Shown here: piece by piece, positions 54,471 to 63,446 of the stretch | Layout: the number at the start of each line of letters is the position of its first letter | Numbering within the stretch: position 1 is the first letter of the stretch | NCBI RefSeq assembly: GCF_003815035.1 | Contig: NZ_RKRK01000002.1 | Location: 1 to 64,000 of the forward strand | Reading direction: 5' to 3' | Origin: Abyssicoccus albus | GTDB taxonomy: Bacteria; Bacillota; Bacilli; Staphylococcales; Abyssicoccaceae | Length of the DNA: 64,000 nucleotides | The notes under the pieces: model-generated | What the model saw: the letters and a program-made list of their open reading frames with translations, nothing else | Databases searched by the model: none | What the model was told of the DNA's origin: nothing | Program-made: the position numbers and the translations under genes

Positions 54471-54624
54471 ACAAGCACACTCCTTCAAAAAGACATTTTG
54501 CTTTATTTGTTGAATTATCAAACAATTAAAACAGTGATAATAGAATACTATAACAATGCATGAAGTACAATATTATATCAATAATTTCTATAATTCTGAT
54601 TTGCTAGAAAAATAATAATATTTA

Positions 54625-55488
54625 TCATTCATGTAAAGGCTTTCTTGGTCTTTGTTTCATAAACATATAGAAACTAGCACTAAATACGATGATATATCCA
54701 ACAATGCTATAAGCATCTGGAATTGTTTTGAATATTATAATTGAAAATAATGCACTGAATAACACGGTTGAATAAAAGAATATAGAAATTTGTTTTGCTT
54801 CTGCAAATTGATACGCAAGTGTAATCCCGAACTGTCCAATACTTGCCATTAAACCTGCAGTAATTAAGAGCACTAATTGTTTCGTTGACATCGGATGGAA
54901 ATTAACTATAACAAATGGAAGTAAAACAATCGTTGAAAACATCGAGAAATAAAACACAACCGTATAAAACTTCTCCAAAGGCCCTAATACTCTAAGGATT
55001 GTATAAGCACTTGCTGCACTGATTGCACCTAATAAAGCAATCAATGAAGGAACCACTTCAAGAGAAAGTTCAGGTTTGATAATAAAGAGTGTTCCGATGA
55101 AAGCAATGATGATACTTATCATTTGGAACTTACGAATACGTTCATTTAAAAAGATCGAACATAAAATAATCGTGAAAAATGGACTTAATTTATTTAACAT
55201 TTCGGCATCACTCAGTACAAGATGGTCAAGACTATAGAAAAATAGTAATACACCAATGACACCGAACACACTTCGTGCAATTAATAATTTTTGATTTTGG
55301 CGATGTCCGAACATCGGTACACGATTGTATAAGACAAATCCAAAGGCTACAATCATCGAAATGAAATTACGGAAAAATGCTTTTTGCATCGTCGGTAAAT
55401 CACCACTCATTTTGATACATAAACCCATAATACTAAAACCTAATGAAGCAATGAGTAAACAAATAATACCTTTCGTTACGTTAGACAA
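54625..55488 (-). CDS. DMT-superfamily (EamA) transporter
   Basis: A 287-residue protein with ten membrane helices in two EamA repeats (about 1-140 and 150-285). The start is TTG at 55488, with GGAGG 8 nt upstream. Substrate is not readable. No clear terminator separates it from dtpT, so co-transcription is possible. Confidence 0.85.
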   Translation of the reverse strand: MSNVTKGIICLLIASLGFSIMGLCIKMSGDLPTMQKAFFRNFISMIVAFGFVLYNRVPMFGHRQNQKLLIARSVFGVIGVLLFFYSLDHLVLSDAEMLNKLSPFFTIILCSIFLNERIRKFQMISIIIAFIGTLFIIKPELSLEVVPSLIALLGAISAASAYTILRVLGPLEKFYTVVFYFSMFSTIVLLPFVIVNFHPMSTKQLVLLITAGLMASIGQFGITLAYQFAEAKQISIFFYSTVLFSALFSIIIFKTIPDAYSIVGYIIVFSASFYMFMKQRPRKPLHE

Positions 55489-55690
55489 AATAAAAACCTC
55501 CGAAGTATTGTAATGATATATAGTAAAAAATTTATTTCGTATTAAATTGAAAATACATGGTTAGATGATTTTCTTTTGAGCTTAGTAAATGATAACATAT
55601 TATTCGATACATAAAATTAAAATTAATTATTACATTACATAGCACATCTTTAGTATGAATCATAGTTTTTTGTTTTATCAGATTTAGTTG

Positions 55691-55719
55691 TTATCATAAA
55701 TATAATTAAATGTTATAAT
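55691..55719 (+). promoter_or_regulatory. Promoter of the nrd operon
   Basis: TTATCA (55691-55696) and TATAAT (55714-55719) are separated by 17 nt. The -10 is extended (TGT before it). NrdR boxes follow downstream. Confidence 0.6.
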
Positions 55720-55725
55720 ACTTTT

Positions 55726-55741
55726 AAAGCTTATATAGTGT
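55726..55741. promoter_or_regulatory. NrdR box 1 (degenerate)
   Basis: The 16-bp segment matches the consensus ACACWATATATWGTGT at 12 positions, with its right half perfect. It is 32 bp (three helical turns) from box 2, the usual spacing for NrdR pairs. Confidence 0.7.
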
Positions 55742-55757
55742 TTGCCATTCAAACAAA

Positions 55758-55773
55758 ACACAATATATAGTGT
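55758..55773. promoter_or_regulatory. NrdR box 2
   Basis: ACACAATATATAGTGT matches the NrdR-box consensus exactly. NrdR with ATP/dATP represses ribonucleotide reductase genes. Both boxes lie just downstream of the promoter. Confidence 0.9.
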
Positions 55774-55787
55774 TAGGAAGTGTCGCA

Positions 55788-56159
55788 ATGCAAATTGTGT
55801 ATTATTCATTAACAGGAAATGTTCGTCGTTTTATTCAACGAACAGATGCAATTCATACGATTGAATTGACAGAAGAAACGAACGAATTAGAGATGTATGA
55901 GCCTTTTATTTTAGTCACTGGAACGATTGGTTTCGGAGAGGTGCCTGAAGTGGTTGATACATTTTTAAATTATGGAGAGAATAGTACCTTTTTAAAAGGT
56001 GTCGTAGGGAGTGGCAATAGAAATTGGGGACAAAACTTTGCGAAAGCTTCAAAGACATTGAGTGGTAAGTATAATGTTCCGTTACTACATACTTTTGAAT
56101 TGCATGGCAATGATAAAGATATAGAAATATTTAATCAAAAGGTGGCTAATTTAGTATGA
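55788..56159 (+). CDS. nrdI: Ribonucleotide reductase accessory flavodoxin NrdI
   Basis: A 123-residue flavodoxin that supplies oxidant to build the dimanganese-tyrosyl cofactor of NrdF. The N-terminal FMN loop SLTGNVRRF and the later GTIGFGEVP are typical. The ATG at 55788 follows AGGAAGTG. Ends ATGA, overlapping nrdE by 4 nt. Confidence 0.94.
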   Translation: MQIVYYSLTGNVRRFIQRTDAIHTIELTEETNELEMYEPFILVTGTIGFGEVPEVVDTFLNYGENSTFLKGVVGSGNRNWGQNFAKASKTLSGKYNVPLLHTFELHGNDKDIEIFNQKVANLV

Positions 56160-58261
56160 CTTTAACTGGTAAGAAACAATATAAACATATCGAATTGAAC
56201 AATGAAGTCACTCAACGTGGTGAGAATGGATTTTATAAATTAGAAAAAGACCAAGAAGCACTCCAAGAATATATGAAAGAAGTCGATGATTTAACGATAC
56301 ACTTTGATAACCCAATCACACGTTTAAGATATATGGTTGATGAAGATTTTTACTATGATTTATTCGCTGAATACTCAGAAGATGATTTGATTGAAATTAT
56401 TGAATATAGTGAGTCATTACCATTTGAATTTAAGAGCTATATGGCAGCAAGTAAATTCTTTAAAGACTATGCTTTAAGAACGAATGATAAACAAAACTAC
56501 TTAGAAAGCTACACAGAGCATGTAGTGATTGTAAGTTTATATTTAGCAAAAGGTGATGTCGAAAAGTGTAAAGAGTATATTCTTTCGATGATTGAACAAC
56601 GTTACCAACCAGCAACTCCGACTTTTTTAAATGCAGGTCGTGCGCGTCGTGGTGAGATGGTGAGCTGCTTCTTATTAGAAGTGGATGATAGCTTAAATTC
56701 GATTAACTATATCGACTCTACAGCGAAACAATTAAGTAAAATTGGTGGCGGTGTCGCGATTAACTTATCAAAGTTAAGAGCACGTGGTGAAGCGATTAAG
56801 GGAATCAAAGGTGTCGCGAAAGGTGTTTTACCCGTTGCTAAAAGTTTAGAAGGTGGATTTAGCTACGCTGACCAACTAGGTCAAAGACCTGGAGCTGGTG
56901 CTGTGTATTTAAATATATTCCATTATGATGTGCCTGAATTTTTAGATACAAAGAAAGTGAATGCTGATGAAGATATTAGACTTGCAACAATTTCAACAGG
57001 ATTAATCATTCCTTCTAAATTTTTAGAACTTGCTAAAGAAGGGAAAGACTTCTTTATGTTTGCACCTCATACAATTGAACGTGAATATGGGGTTCAATTG
57101 GATGATATTGAAATGGACGAATGGTATGACAAATTTGTCGAAAACGAGAACATCATGAAGAAATCATACGATGCTCGTGAAATGTTAAATAAAATAGCAC
57201 AAACACAATTACAATCAGGTTATCCTTACATTATGTTTAAAGATAACGCGAATGCTAATCATGCATTAAGTAACATTGGACAAGTGAAAATGAGTAATTT
57301 ATGTACTGAGATTTTCCAACTTCAAGAGACTTCAACGATTAATGATTATGGAACAGATGATGTCATTCGTCGTGATATTTCGTGCAACTTAGGATCATTA
57401 AATATCGTCAACGTGATGGAAAGTGGTAAGATTCGTGAAAGTATTCATTCTGGTATCGATGCACTTACAGTAGTGAGTAATAGTACTGCAATTAAAAATG
57501 CGCCAGGTGTTCGTAAAGCAAACGATGAATTGCATTCTGTTGGATTAGGCGCGATGAATTTACACGGTTATCTTGCTAAGAATAAATTAAATTATGAATC
57601 AGAAGAAGCACGTGACTTTGCAAATGTATTCTTTATGATGCTAAATTATTATTCTATTGAGAAATCAATGATGATTGCAAAAGAACGCCAAGAAACATTT
57701 AAAGACTTTGACAAGAGTGACTATGCAACAGGTAAATATTTCGAACGATATATTAAAAATGAGGTTAAGCCTCAGTTCGATAAAGTGAAAACGTTATTCG
57801 AATGGATCGATATTCCAACAAGTGAAGACTGGAAAGCATTATCTGAGCAAGTGCAACAACACGGGCTTTACCATGCGTATCGTTTAGCGATTGCACCAAC
57901 GCAAAGTATTTCATACGTACAAAATGCGACGAGCTCGGTGATGCCAATTGTTGATCAAATCGAAAGAAGAACATATGGGAATGCTGAAACATTCTATCCA
58001 ATGCCGTTCTTATCACCAGAGACAATGTGGTATTACAAATCAGCCTTTACGGTAAATCAAATGAGATTAATCGATATGATTTCTGTCATTCAAGAGCATA
58101 TTGACCAAGGTATTTCGACAATATTATATGTAAACTCTGAAATCTCAACACGTGAACTTGCAAGATTATATGTATATGCACATCATAAAGGGTTGAAATC
58201 ACTGTACTATACTCGAAACAAACTATTAAGCGTTGAAGAATGTACAAGCTGTTCAGTTTAA
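56156..58261 (+). CDS. nrdE: Class Ib ribonucleoside-diphosphate reductase alpha subunit
   Basis: A 701-residue catalytic subunit that reduces NDPs to dNDPs. Active-site cysteines lie in VSCFLLEVDD and MSNLCTEIFQ, the latter with the catalytic Asn, Cys and Glu. The C-terminus CTSCSV is the redox pair served by NrdH. No NrdH gene is adjacent. Second gene of nrdI-nrdE-nrdF. Confidence 0.96.
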   Translation: MTLTGKKQYKHIELNNEVTQRGENGFYKLEKDQEALQEYMKEVDDLTIHFDNPITRLRYMVDEDFYYDLFAEYSEDDLIEIIEYSESLPFEFKSYMAASKFFKDYALRTNDKQNYLESYTEHVVIVSLYLAKGDVEKCKEYILSMIEQRYQPATPTFLNAGRARRGEMVSCFLLEVDDSLNSINYIDSTAKQLSKIGGGVAINLSKLRARGEAIKGIKGVAKGVLPVAKSLEGGFSYADQLGQRPGAGAVYLNIFHYDVPEFLDTKKVNADEDIRLATISTGLIIPSKFLELAKEGKDFFMFAPHTIEREYGVQLDDIEMDEWYDKFVENENIMKKSYDAREMLNKIAQTQLQSGYPYIMFKDNANANHALSNIGQVKMSNLCTEIFQLQETSTINDYGTDDVIRRDISCNLGSLNIVNVMESGKIRESIHSGIDALTVVSNSTAIKNAPGVRKANDELHSVGLGAMNLHGYLAKNKLNYESEEARDFANVFFMMLNYYSIEKSMMIAKERQETFKDFDKSDYATGKYFERYIKNEVKPQFDKVKTLFEWIDIPTSEDWKALSEQVQQHGLYHAYRLAIAPTQSISYVQNATSSVMPIVDQIERRTYGNAETFYPMPFLSPETMWYYKSAFTVNQMRLIDMISVIQEHIDQGISTILYVNSEISTRELARLYVYAHHKGLKSLYYTRNKLLSVEECTSCSV

Positions 58262-58287
58262 TCTAATTAAAGCGGGGAATGTCAAAC

Positions 58288-59250
58288 ATGGAAGCAGTAA
58301 ATTGGAATACTCAAGAAGATACAACAAACGTCTTTTGGCGCCAAAATATTTCACAAATGTGGGTTGAATCAGAATTCAAAGTATCAAAGGACTTAGCAAG
58401 TTGGTCAACGTTAACTGGTGCCGAGAAAGATACGTACAAGAAAGTGCTCGCTGGATTAACAGGATTAGATACTCACCAAGCAGATGATGGTATGCCACTC
58501 ATCATGTTACACACTGATGATTTACGAAAAAAAGCAGTGTATTCATTTATGGGCATGATGGAGCAAATCCACGCAAAAAGTTACTCGCATATATTTACGA
58601 CATTATTATCAACACAAGAGACTAATGAATTGTTAGAAGAGTGGGTTCCTAATGAAAAACATTTAACATATAAAGCAGATAAAATTATTGCTAAATATCA
58701 TAAACTATGGGGAAAAGAAGCATCATTATATGATCAGTATATGGCCCGTGTAGCGAGTGTGTTTTTAGAGTCATTCTTATTCTATTCTGGATTTTACTAC
58801 CCGTTATATTTAGCTGGAAAAGGAAAAATGACTACATCAGGAGAAATTATTCGTAAGATATTGCTCGATGAAAGTATACACGGTGTTTTTACAGGTCTTG
58901 ATGCTCAAACAATTCGAAAAAAACTTACAGATGAAGAGCGTGAACAAGCAGATCGTGAAATGTATACATTACTTGAAGCGCTGTATGAAAATGAAGCCTC
59001 ATATACACAAATGCTTTATGATCCATTGAACTTAACACAAGATGTGTTAAACTATGTTAAATATAACGGCAATAAAGCATTATCAAATTTAGGATTTGAC
59101 GCATACTTTGAAGAACATGGATTTAATCCAATCATTGAAAATGCATTAAACACAAGTACGAAAAACCATGATTTCTTTAGTGTTAAAGGTGACGGATATG
59201 TATTAGCTTTAAATGTAGAAGCATTAACAGATGAAGATTTTGAATTTTAA
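58288..59250 (+). CDS. nrdF: Class Ib ribonucleoside-diphosphate reductase beta subunit
   Basis: A 320-residue dimetal-tyrosyl radical subunit. Metal ligands appear as D (LAGLTGLDTHQAD), EQIHAKSYSH and the later DESIHG, with the radical Tyr in YSHIF. The ATG at 58288 has GGGGA 9 nt upstream; the ATG at 58279 abuts the site. A terminator follows. Confidence 0.95.
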   Translation: MEAVNWNTQEDTTNVFWRQNISQMWVESEFKVSKDLASWSTLTGAEKDTYKKVLAGLTGLDTHQADDGMPLIMLHTDDLRKKAVYSFMGMMEQIHAKSYSHIFTTLLSTQETNELLEEWVPNEKHLTYKADKIIAKYHKLWGKEASLYDQYMARVASVFLESFLFYSGFYYPLYLAGKGKMTTSGEIIRKILLDESIHGVFTGLDAQTIRKKLTDEEREQADREMYTLLEALYENEASYTQMLYDPLNLTQDVLNYVKYNGNKALSNLGFDAYFEEHGFNPIIENALNTSTKNHDFFSVKGDGYVLALNVEALTDEDFEF

Positions 59251-59275
59251 ACTCCCACTCGTGGGAGTTTTTTTG
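59249..59275 (+). terminator. Terminator after nrdF
   Basis: AACTCCCAC pairs with GTGGGAGTT around TC, then T-run. Confidence 0.93.
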
Positions 59276-59310
59276 TATTATAAAAATGTACAAATCCATT
59301 AAAGGAGTGC

Positions 59311-60213
59311 ATTGACATAAGACAAGTGAATAACGACTTAAAGCAACTAAATGCGATTGTTGGAAGATATCAAATGGAAGACTCACTCATTGACGAACAT
59401 GCTCGTTTACTTAAAGGATTTGAGGGAGAATTGCAGTTTGACCTTTGGTTAGCCAATGAACGTTTTTTAAAGTTGAACGATGTCTATTTAAAAATTGAAA
59501 ACTCTACGATTCAATTAGATTCAGTATTATTTATCGATGATAAAATCATCGCCGTCGATATCAAAAACTATTCTTCAAAGTATCGTGTTATCGATAATCA
59601 TTGGTCGAATGATTATCGCACAATTCCAAACCCTTTGGAATCTATCACTAGACAACATTTTTTACTATCTAAACTTTTCCCTAAACAACAAATTGTTATG
59701 ATGATGGTATTTATCAATCCTAAGTTTTCGATAGACAAAGCGTTTCATAATAAAAATATTTATATGCATTATGACCGACTAAGGTTATTGAATGATCTAA
59801 AAAATTATGGCCATTCGAATTCTAAGAGTTTAAAGCATCTAAATCATATGAAAAGGTTTATCACTGATGGATCAATATTTATGAAGAATTATGATTTTAG
59901 TGATAAACAAATAAAATCTGGCATATTATGTTCGTGTCGTAAAGAAATCTCTAGTTGCATACAGCCATCATGTAAATACACAGTATGTAAGTATTGTAAT
60001 ACAAAGCACAATACAAAAGAGCTTATACGCAATAACATCATTGAGTGGATTACAATTCATAAAAGACCAATTACTTATAAAGAAGCGTGTATATGGTGTG
60101 AAGGAGTATCTGGGTCTACTATAGAAAGAGTATTAAAAAAATATTTTGTAAGAACCGGAACTAATAGAAAGTATTTATATGATCTGGAAAATAATCATCA
60201 AGTTTTGAAGTAA
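59311..60213 (+). CDS. NERD-domain (nuclease-related) protein with zinc-ribbon-like and HTH-like tail
   Basis: A protein of about 295-300 residues. The N-terminal NERD domain (about 20-150) shows the PD-(D/E)XK pattern: GFEGELQFD, LDSVLFIDDKIIAVDIKNYS. A cluster of cysteines (CSCRKEISSCIQPSCKYTVCKYC, near residues 202-226, split over several CxxC) may bind zinc. The last 60 residues look helical (KEACIWCEGVSGSTIERVL). Start is unclear: GTG at 59326 is 18 nt from the AAAGGAGTG site, while ATT at 59311 is 3 nt away and in frame. The last eight codons form unit one of a 52-bp repeat array. No partner gene is adjacent. Confidence 0.7.
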   Translation: MDIRQVNNDLKQLNAIVGRYQMEDSLIDEHARLLKGFEGELQFDLWLANERFLKLNDVYLKIENSTIQLDSVLFIDDKIIAVDIKNYSSKYRVIDNHWSNDYRTIPNPLESITRQHFLLSKLFPKQQIVMMMVFINPKFSIDKAFHNKNIYMHYDRLRLLNDLKNYGHSNSKSLKHLNHMKRFITDGSIFMKNYDFSDKQIKSGILCSCRKEISSCIQPSCKYTVCKYCNTKHNTKELIRNNIIEWITIHKRPITYKEACIWCEGVSGSTIERVLKKYFVRTGTNRKYLYDLENNHQVLK

Positions 60214-60440
60214 ATGAAGGAAACCTGACGATAAAAAGGTTAATAATCATCAGGTTTTAAAGTAAATGAAGGAAACCTGACGATAAAAAGGTTAATAATC
60301 ATCAGGTTTTGAAGTAAATGAAGAAAACCTGACGATAAAAAGGCGAATAATCATCAGGTTTTGAAGTAAATGAAGAAAACCTGACGATAAAAATGCGAAT
60401 AATCGTCAGGTTTGAATTAAGTGAAGAAAATCTTATGATA
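60191..60440. repeat. Tandem 52-bp hairpin repeat, five copies
   Basis: Copies begin at 60191, 60243, 60295, 60347 and 60399 with exact 52-bp period; the last is degenerate and ends near 60440. Each unit contains ATCATCAGGTTTT and AAAACCTGACGAT as inverted arms, so each folds as a hairpin; arms can also pair with the neighbouring unit. Copy one codes the C-terminus and stop codon of the NERD protein. It fills the gap to the convergent queE gene. No spacers, so not CRISPR. Confidence 0.85.
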
Positions 60441-60477
60441 TAAAATTTTATCCACTGAATTAATAGAACTTTTTAAA

Positions 60478-61188
60478 TTACACCTTCTGCTTATTACTCC
60501 ACAAGATAGTATGAAGTTGAGGTAATATATGGACGTTTAAAAATCGTTCATCATTCATGACCGATTCGATTAACCATTCATACCTAGATAATAAATAATC
60601 ACGATGATTTTCTACAGATTCATTTAAAAATGGATTTCCTACTTGTATATAAAATGGAATATCGGGATAACGTTTATGATAGATCAATGCATCCTCAATA
60701 TCATCTTCATCAAAAACGACAACTTTCAAAGAACGTCTTTTCACTGCTTTTGTCGAGTTAATAAACTGATCGAGTTGTTCTAAGCTTTGATTCATTCCAC
60801 TAGATCTAGGTTTCGGGCTGATGGTTAAATCATCGACTTCATTCAACCATGAATGAAAGACTGTACCTTGAGTTTCAACAGCAATTTCTATATGTTGAAT
60901 TTTTAATAGACGAACAAGCGAATCTAGAGACTTGATCAATGCTGGGTTCCCTCCAGATATTGTAACGTGATTAAAATTATTTGGAGCGAGCTTGTTTAAC
61001 TCATTATATACTTCTTCAGCTGTCATTCGTTGAATCAAATGTTTTTGGCTACCATCCCATGTGAAACTTGAATCACACCAACTACATCTAAAGTCACACC
61101 CTGCTGTTCTAACAAACATCGTCTTTTTACCAATCACAGCGCCTTCTCCTTGGATTGTCGGACCAAAAATTTCGAGTACTGGAATCAT
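60478..61188 (-). CDS. queE: 7-carboxy-7-deazaguanine synthase (radical SAM)
   Basis: Third step of queuosine precursor (preQ0) synthesis. 236 residues. The iron-sulfur motif CDFRCSWCDSS (C-x3-C-x2-C) near residue 31 marks radical SAM. GPTIQGEGAVIG at the N-terminus is typical of QueE. Overlaps queD by 4 nt. Last gene of queC-queD-queE. Confidence 0.94.
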   Translation of the reverse strand: MIPVLEIFGPTIQGEGAVIGKKTMFVRTAGCDFRCSWCDSSFTWDGSQKHLIQRMTAEEVYNELNKLAPNNFNHVTISGGNPALIKSLDSLVRLLKIQHIEIAVETQGTVFHSWLNEVDDLTISPKPRSSGMNQSLEQLDQFINSTKAVKRRSLKVVVFDEDDIEDALIYHKRYPDIPFYIQVGNPFLNESVENHRDYLLSRYEWLIESVMNDERFLNVHILPQLHTILWSNKQKV

Positions 61189-61598
61189 GATTGATGCTCC
61201 TTTGGACGATAAATAGCATAGCTTGAATCAGTTTCTTGTACAAAGACTTGAAGTAATTTAGGATTGTTTTGCTGTCTTGTTAAATAGTGTTGGCCTTTCA
61301 AATAAATTTGGTATGCTACTTGTTCTGTTGAAGGTTCAACAGTATTGAATTCAGGGAGCTCATTAATTAGTTGATGGTCTAACCAATCGTGTATTTCTTT
61401 TTTTAATAAAGAAAAATTGACTAGAAAGCCTAATTCATCAAGTGAATCCCCACCAATCGTTAATTGAATATTATAGTTGTGACCATGAATTCTTGCACAC
61501 TTACCAGCTTCTTTATGATCAATATAATGTGCACTTGATACAGTAAACTGTTTATTTAATTCGAATGAATAATTATGATCAATAGGAATGTACATCAT
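61185..61598 (-). CDS. queD: 6-carboxy-5,6,7,8-tetrahydropterin synthase
   Basis: Makes CPH4 from dihydroneopterin triphosphate. 137 residues with zinc histidines in SSAHYIDH and RIHGHNYNI, and the catalytic cysteine just before in KCARIHG. Overlaps queC's stop by a base and queE by 4 nt. Confidence 0.94.
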   Translation of the reverse strand: MMYIPIDHNYSFELNKQFTVSSAHYIDHKEAGKCARIHGHNYNIQLTIGGDSLDELGFLVNFSLLKKEIHDWLDHQLINELPEFNTVEPSTEQVAYQIYLKGQHYLTRQQNNPKLLQVFVQETDSSYAIYRPKEHQS

Positions 61599-62254
61599 TA
61601 CTTCCTCCCAACTTCATTTAAATAAGCTTCTAATCCGTCGGCTCTTAATTTACAAGATGGACAAACACCACAACCATCACCTACGATACCATTGTAACAA
61701 GTTAATGTGCGATATCGAATATAGTCTAATTGACCAAGCTCGTCTGCAAGTTGCCACGTTTCTTTTTTGTTCAATGTCATTAACGGTGTATCAATGACAA
61801 ATTCTAAGTCCATCGCTAAGTTCATCGTTTCATTCATCGATTGAACGAAGTCACGTCTGCAATCAGGATAGCCACTGAAATCTGTATCACAGACCCCAGT
61901 TACAATATGTTTTGCTCCAATTTGATAGGCCACAATTGAAGCAATATTAAGAAATAACATATTGCGCCCTGGAACAAAGGTATTCGGCACGTCATTGGAT
62001 GAATCAATTTCGATATCATTATTAGTCAAACTGTTGGCGTTATAAGATGTTAGAATTTCTGTATTTAATAAATGTTGTTTTACATTTAATTCATTCGCAA
62101 TCTCTTTAGCAACTTCAATTTCTTTAAGATGTCTTTGACCATAATCGAAGGTGATCACTTCAACATGATCATACTGTTCCAATGCCCAAAACAAACAGGT
62201 AGTACTATCTTGTCCGCCACTAAAGACGACAAGTGCTCTATTATCATTTAACAT
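61598..62254 (-). CDS. queC: 7-cyano-7-deazaguanine synthase
   Basis: Converts CDG to preQ0 with ATP and ammonia. 218 residues; PP-loop [10 protein letters not shown] near residue 12, and four zinc cysteines near the end ([17 protein letters not shown]). AAAGGAG precedes the ATG. First gene downstream of a preQ1 riboswitch. Confidence 0.95.
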   Translation of the reverse strand: MLNDNRALVVFSGGQDSTTCLFWALEQYDHVEVITFDYGQRHLKEIEVAKEIANELNVKQHLLNTEILTSYNANSLTNNDIEIDSSNDVPNTFVPGRNMLFLNIASIVAYQIGAKHIVTGVCDTDFSGYPDCRRDFVQSMNETMNLAMDLEFVIDTPLMTLNKKETWQLADELGQLDYIRYRTLTCYNGIVGDGCGVCPSCKLRADGLEAYLNEVGRK

Positions 62255-62271
62255 ATATAAACGCTCCTTTA

Positions 62272-62302
62272 ATAAAAAAACCGATAACTAATCGTTATCG
62301 GT
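62272..62302 (-). terminator. Riboswitch-controlled terminator before queC
   Basis: On the minus strand CCGATAACGA pairs with TTAGTTATCGG-type sequence, then T7. It is the expression platform of the preQ1 riboswitch. Confidence 0.88.
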
Positions 62303-62303
62303 G

Positions 62304-62340
62304 GATTAGTTTTTTATAGAGGGTCGGCTAATAACCTCTT
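62304..62340 (-). promoter_or_regulatory. preQ1-I riboswitch
   Basis: The minus strand carries AGAGGTTATTAGC, then CCCTCTATAAAAAACTAA, the preQ1 class I aptamer (stem AGAGG/CCTCT, A-rich tail forming a pseudoknot). It probably stops queCDE transcription when preQ1 is plentiful. Confidence 0.92.
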
Positions 62341-62347
62341 TATTAAA

Positions 62348-62842
62348 TTATCTGTTATCTATTTTTTCAGGGTATAAGTCGTGGTTAAATAATCGGTTCT
62401 CTGCAAGTTGTTCGTATTTAGTACCGGCTTTACCATAGTTACAATACGGATCGATTGAAATTCCACCACGTGGTGTGAACTTACCCCATACTTCAATATA
62501 TCTAGGATCCATCAATTCGATTAAATCATTCATAATAATATTCATGCAATCTTCATGAAAGTCACCATGATTTCGGAAACTAAATAGATACAATTTCAAT
62601 GATTTAGATTCTACCATTTTTTGATCAGGAATGTAACTGATATAAATTGTTGCAAAATCTGGTTGATTCGTAATTGGACAAAGTGATGTGAATTCTGGGC
62701 AATTGAACTTAACAAAATAATCTCTATACGGATGTTTATTGTCGAAAGACTCTAATACATCAGGTGTATATGTTGTTGGATATTGAGTATTTTGATTACC
62801 TAAATGTGAAATTGATTCGTTCAATTTATTTTGGTCTCGCAT
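62348..62842 (-). CDS. queF: NADPH-dependent 7-cyano-7-deazaguanine reductase
   Basis: Reduces preQ0 to preQ1. 164 residues. The nucleophile cysteine is in [15 protein letters not shown] near residue 55, followed by the catalytic aspartate. E-S-K-S-L-K substrate motif ([22 protein letters not shown]) is present in full. It lies upstream of the riboswitch that controls queCDE, with its own promoter divergent from the lipoprotein gene. Confidence 0.95.
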   Translation of the reverse strand: MRDQNKLNESISHLGNQNTQYPTTYTPDVLESFDNKHPYRDYFVKFNCPEFTSLCPITNQPDFATIYISYIPDQKMVESKSLKLYLFSFRNHGDFHEDCMNIIMNDLIELMDPRYIEVWGKFTPRGGISIDPYCNYGKAGTKYEQLAENRLFNHDLYPEKIDNR

Positions 62843-62975
62843 ATTATGAATCCTCTCTTTATTTCAATATGTATGATATTATAACATATGAAAGTCAAAC
62901 AATAGTCTTATTTAATCATTAAATTTTATTGGATATTGTATATAATAAAGAGTAACAGTTAAAGGGGGATTATAT

Positions 62976-63389
62976 ATGAACAAATCAAATAAATTATTAA
63001 CAATAATACTTTCGTTTATTTTGATAGGTTTAGCTGCCTGTAATACACAAGATGAACAAGAAAGCCATAGTACTCATGGGACGGATGGTGTAAAGATGTT
63101 AGAAGTCGATTTAACATTACCAACTAAAGGATCAATAGATGAAGAAATTAAAGCAATTGCACATGTTACAATGGATGATGAGAATATAGAAGATGCAGAT
63201 GAAGTAATGTTCGAATATTGGAAAGATGATAACAAAGATAACTCACAAAAAATAGAAGCTAAACATGATAAAGATGGTCAATATATATTTGAATTTATAC
63301 CGAGGGAAGCTGGGACTTATCATGTAATTAGTCATGTGACAGCTCGAGATATGCACACGATGCCAGAGAAAACGATAGAAGTGAAGTAA
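62976..63389 (+). CDS. YtkA/FixH-like lipoprotein
   Basis: A 137-residue secreted protein. The signal ends in the lipobox LAAC (Cys22). The body has one beta-rich domain (EVDLTLPTKGSIDEEIKAIA, REAGTYHVISHVTARDMHTM) like the YtkA/FixH family. Histidine and methionine near the end (HVTARDMHTMPEK) could bind copper. Function unknown. GGGGGAT precedes the ATG. Confidence 0.75.
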   Translation: MNKSNKLLTIILSFILIGLAACNTQDEQESHSTHGTDGVKMLEVDLTLPTKGSIDEEIKAIAHVTMDDENIEDADEVMFEYWKDDNKDNSQKIEAKHDKDGQYIFEFIPREAGTYHVISHVTARDMHTMPEKTIEVK

Positions 63390-63446
63390 TTGAAATCCTC
63401 TATTCAATTCATGTAAAATAGTAATCACAATCTAGGGGGATTAATT

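Noticed and set aside
60191-60440. CRISPR array
   Set aside because: The 52-bp units are contiguous, with no variable spacers, and there are no cas genes near. It is a tandem repeat.
60191-60440. Retron or phage-defence RNA linked to the NERD protein
   Set aside because: No reverse transcriptase and no effector gene nearby, and the array starts inside the coding end of the NERD gene, which points to duplication rather than a dedicated ncRNA.
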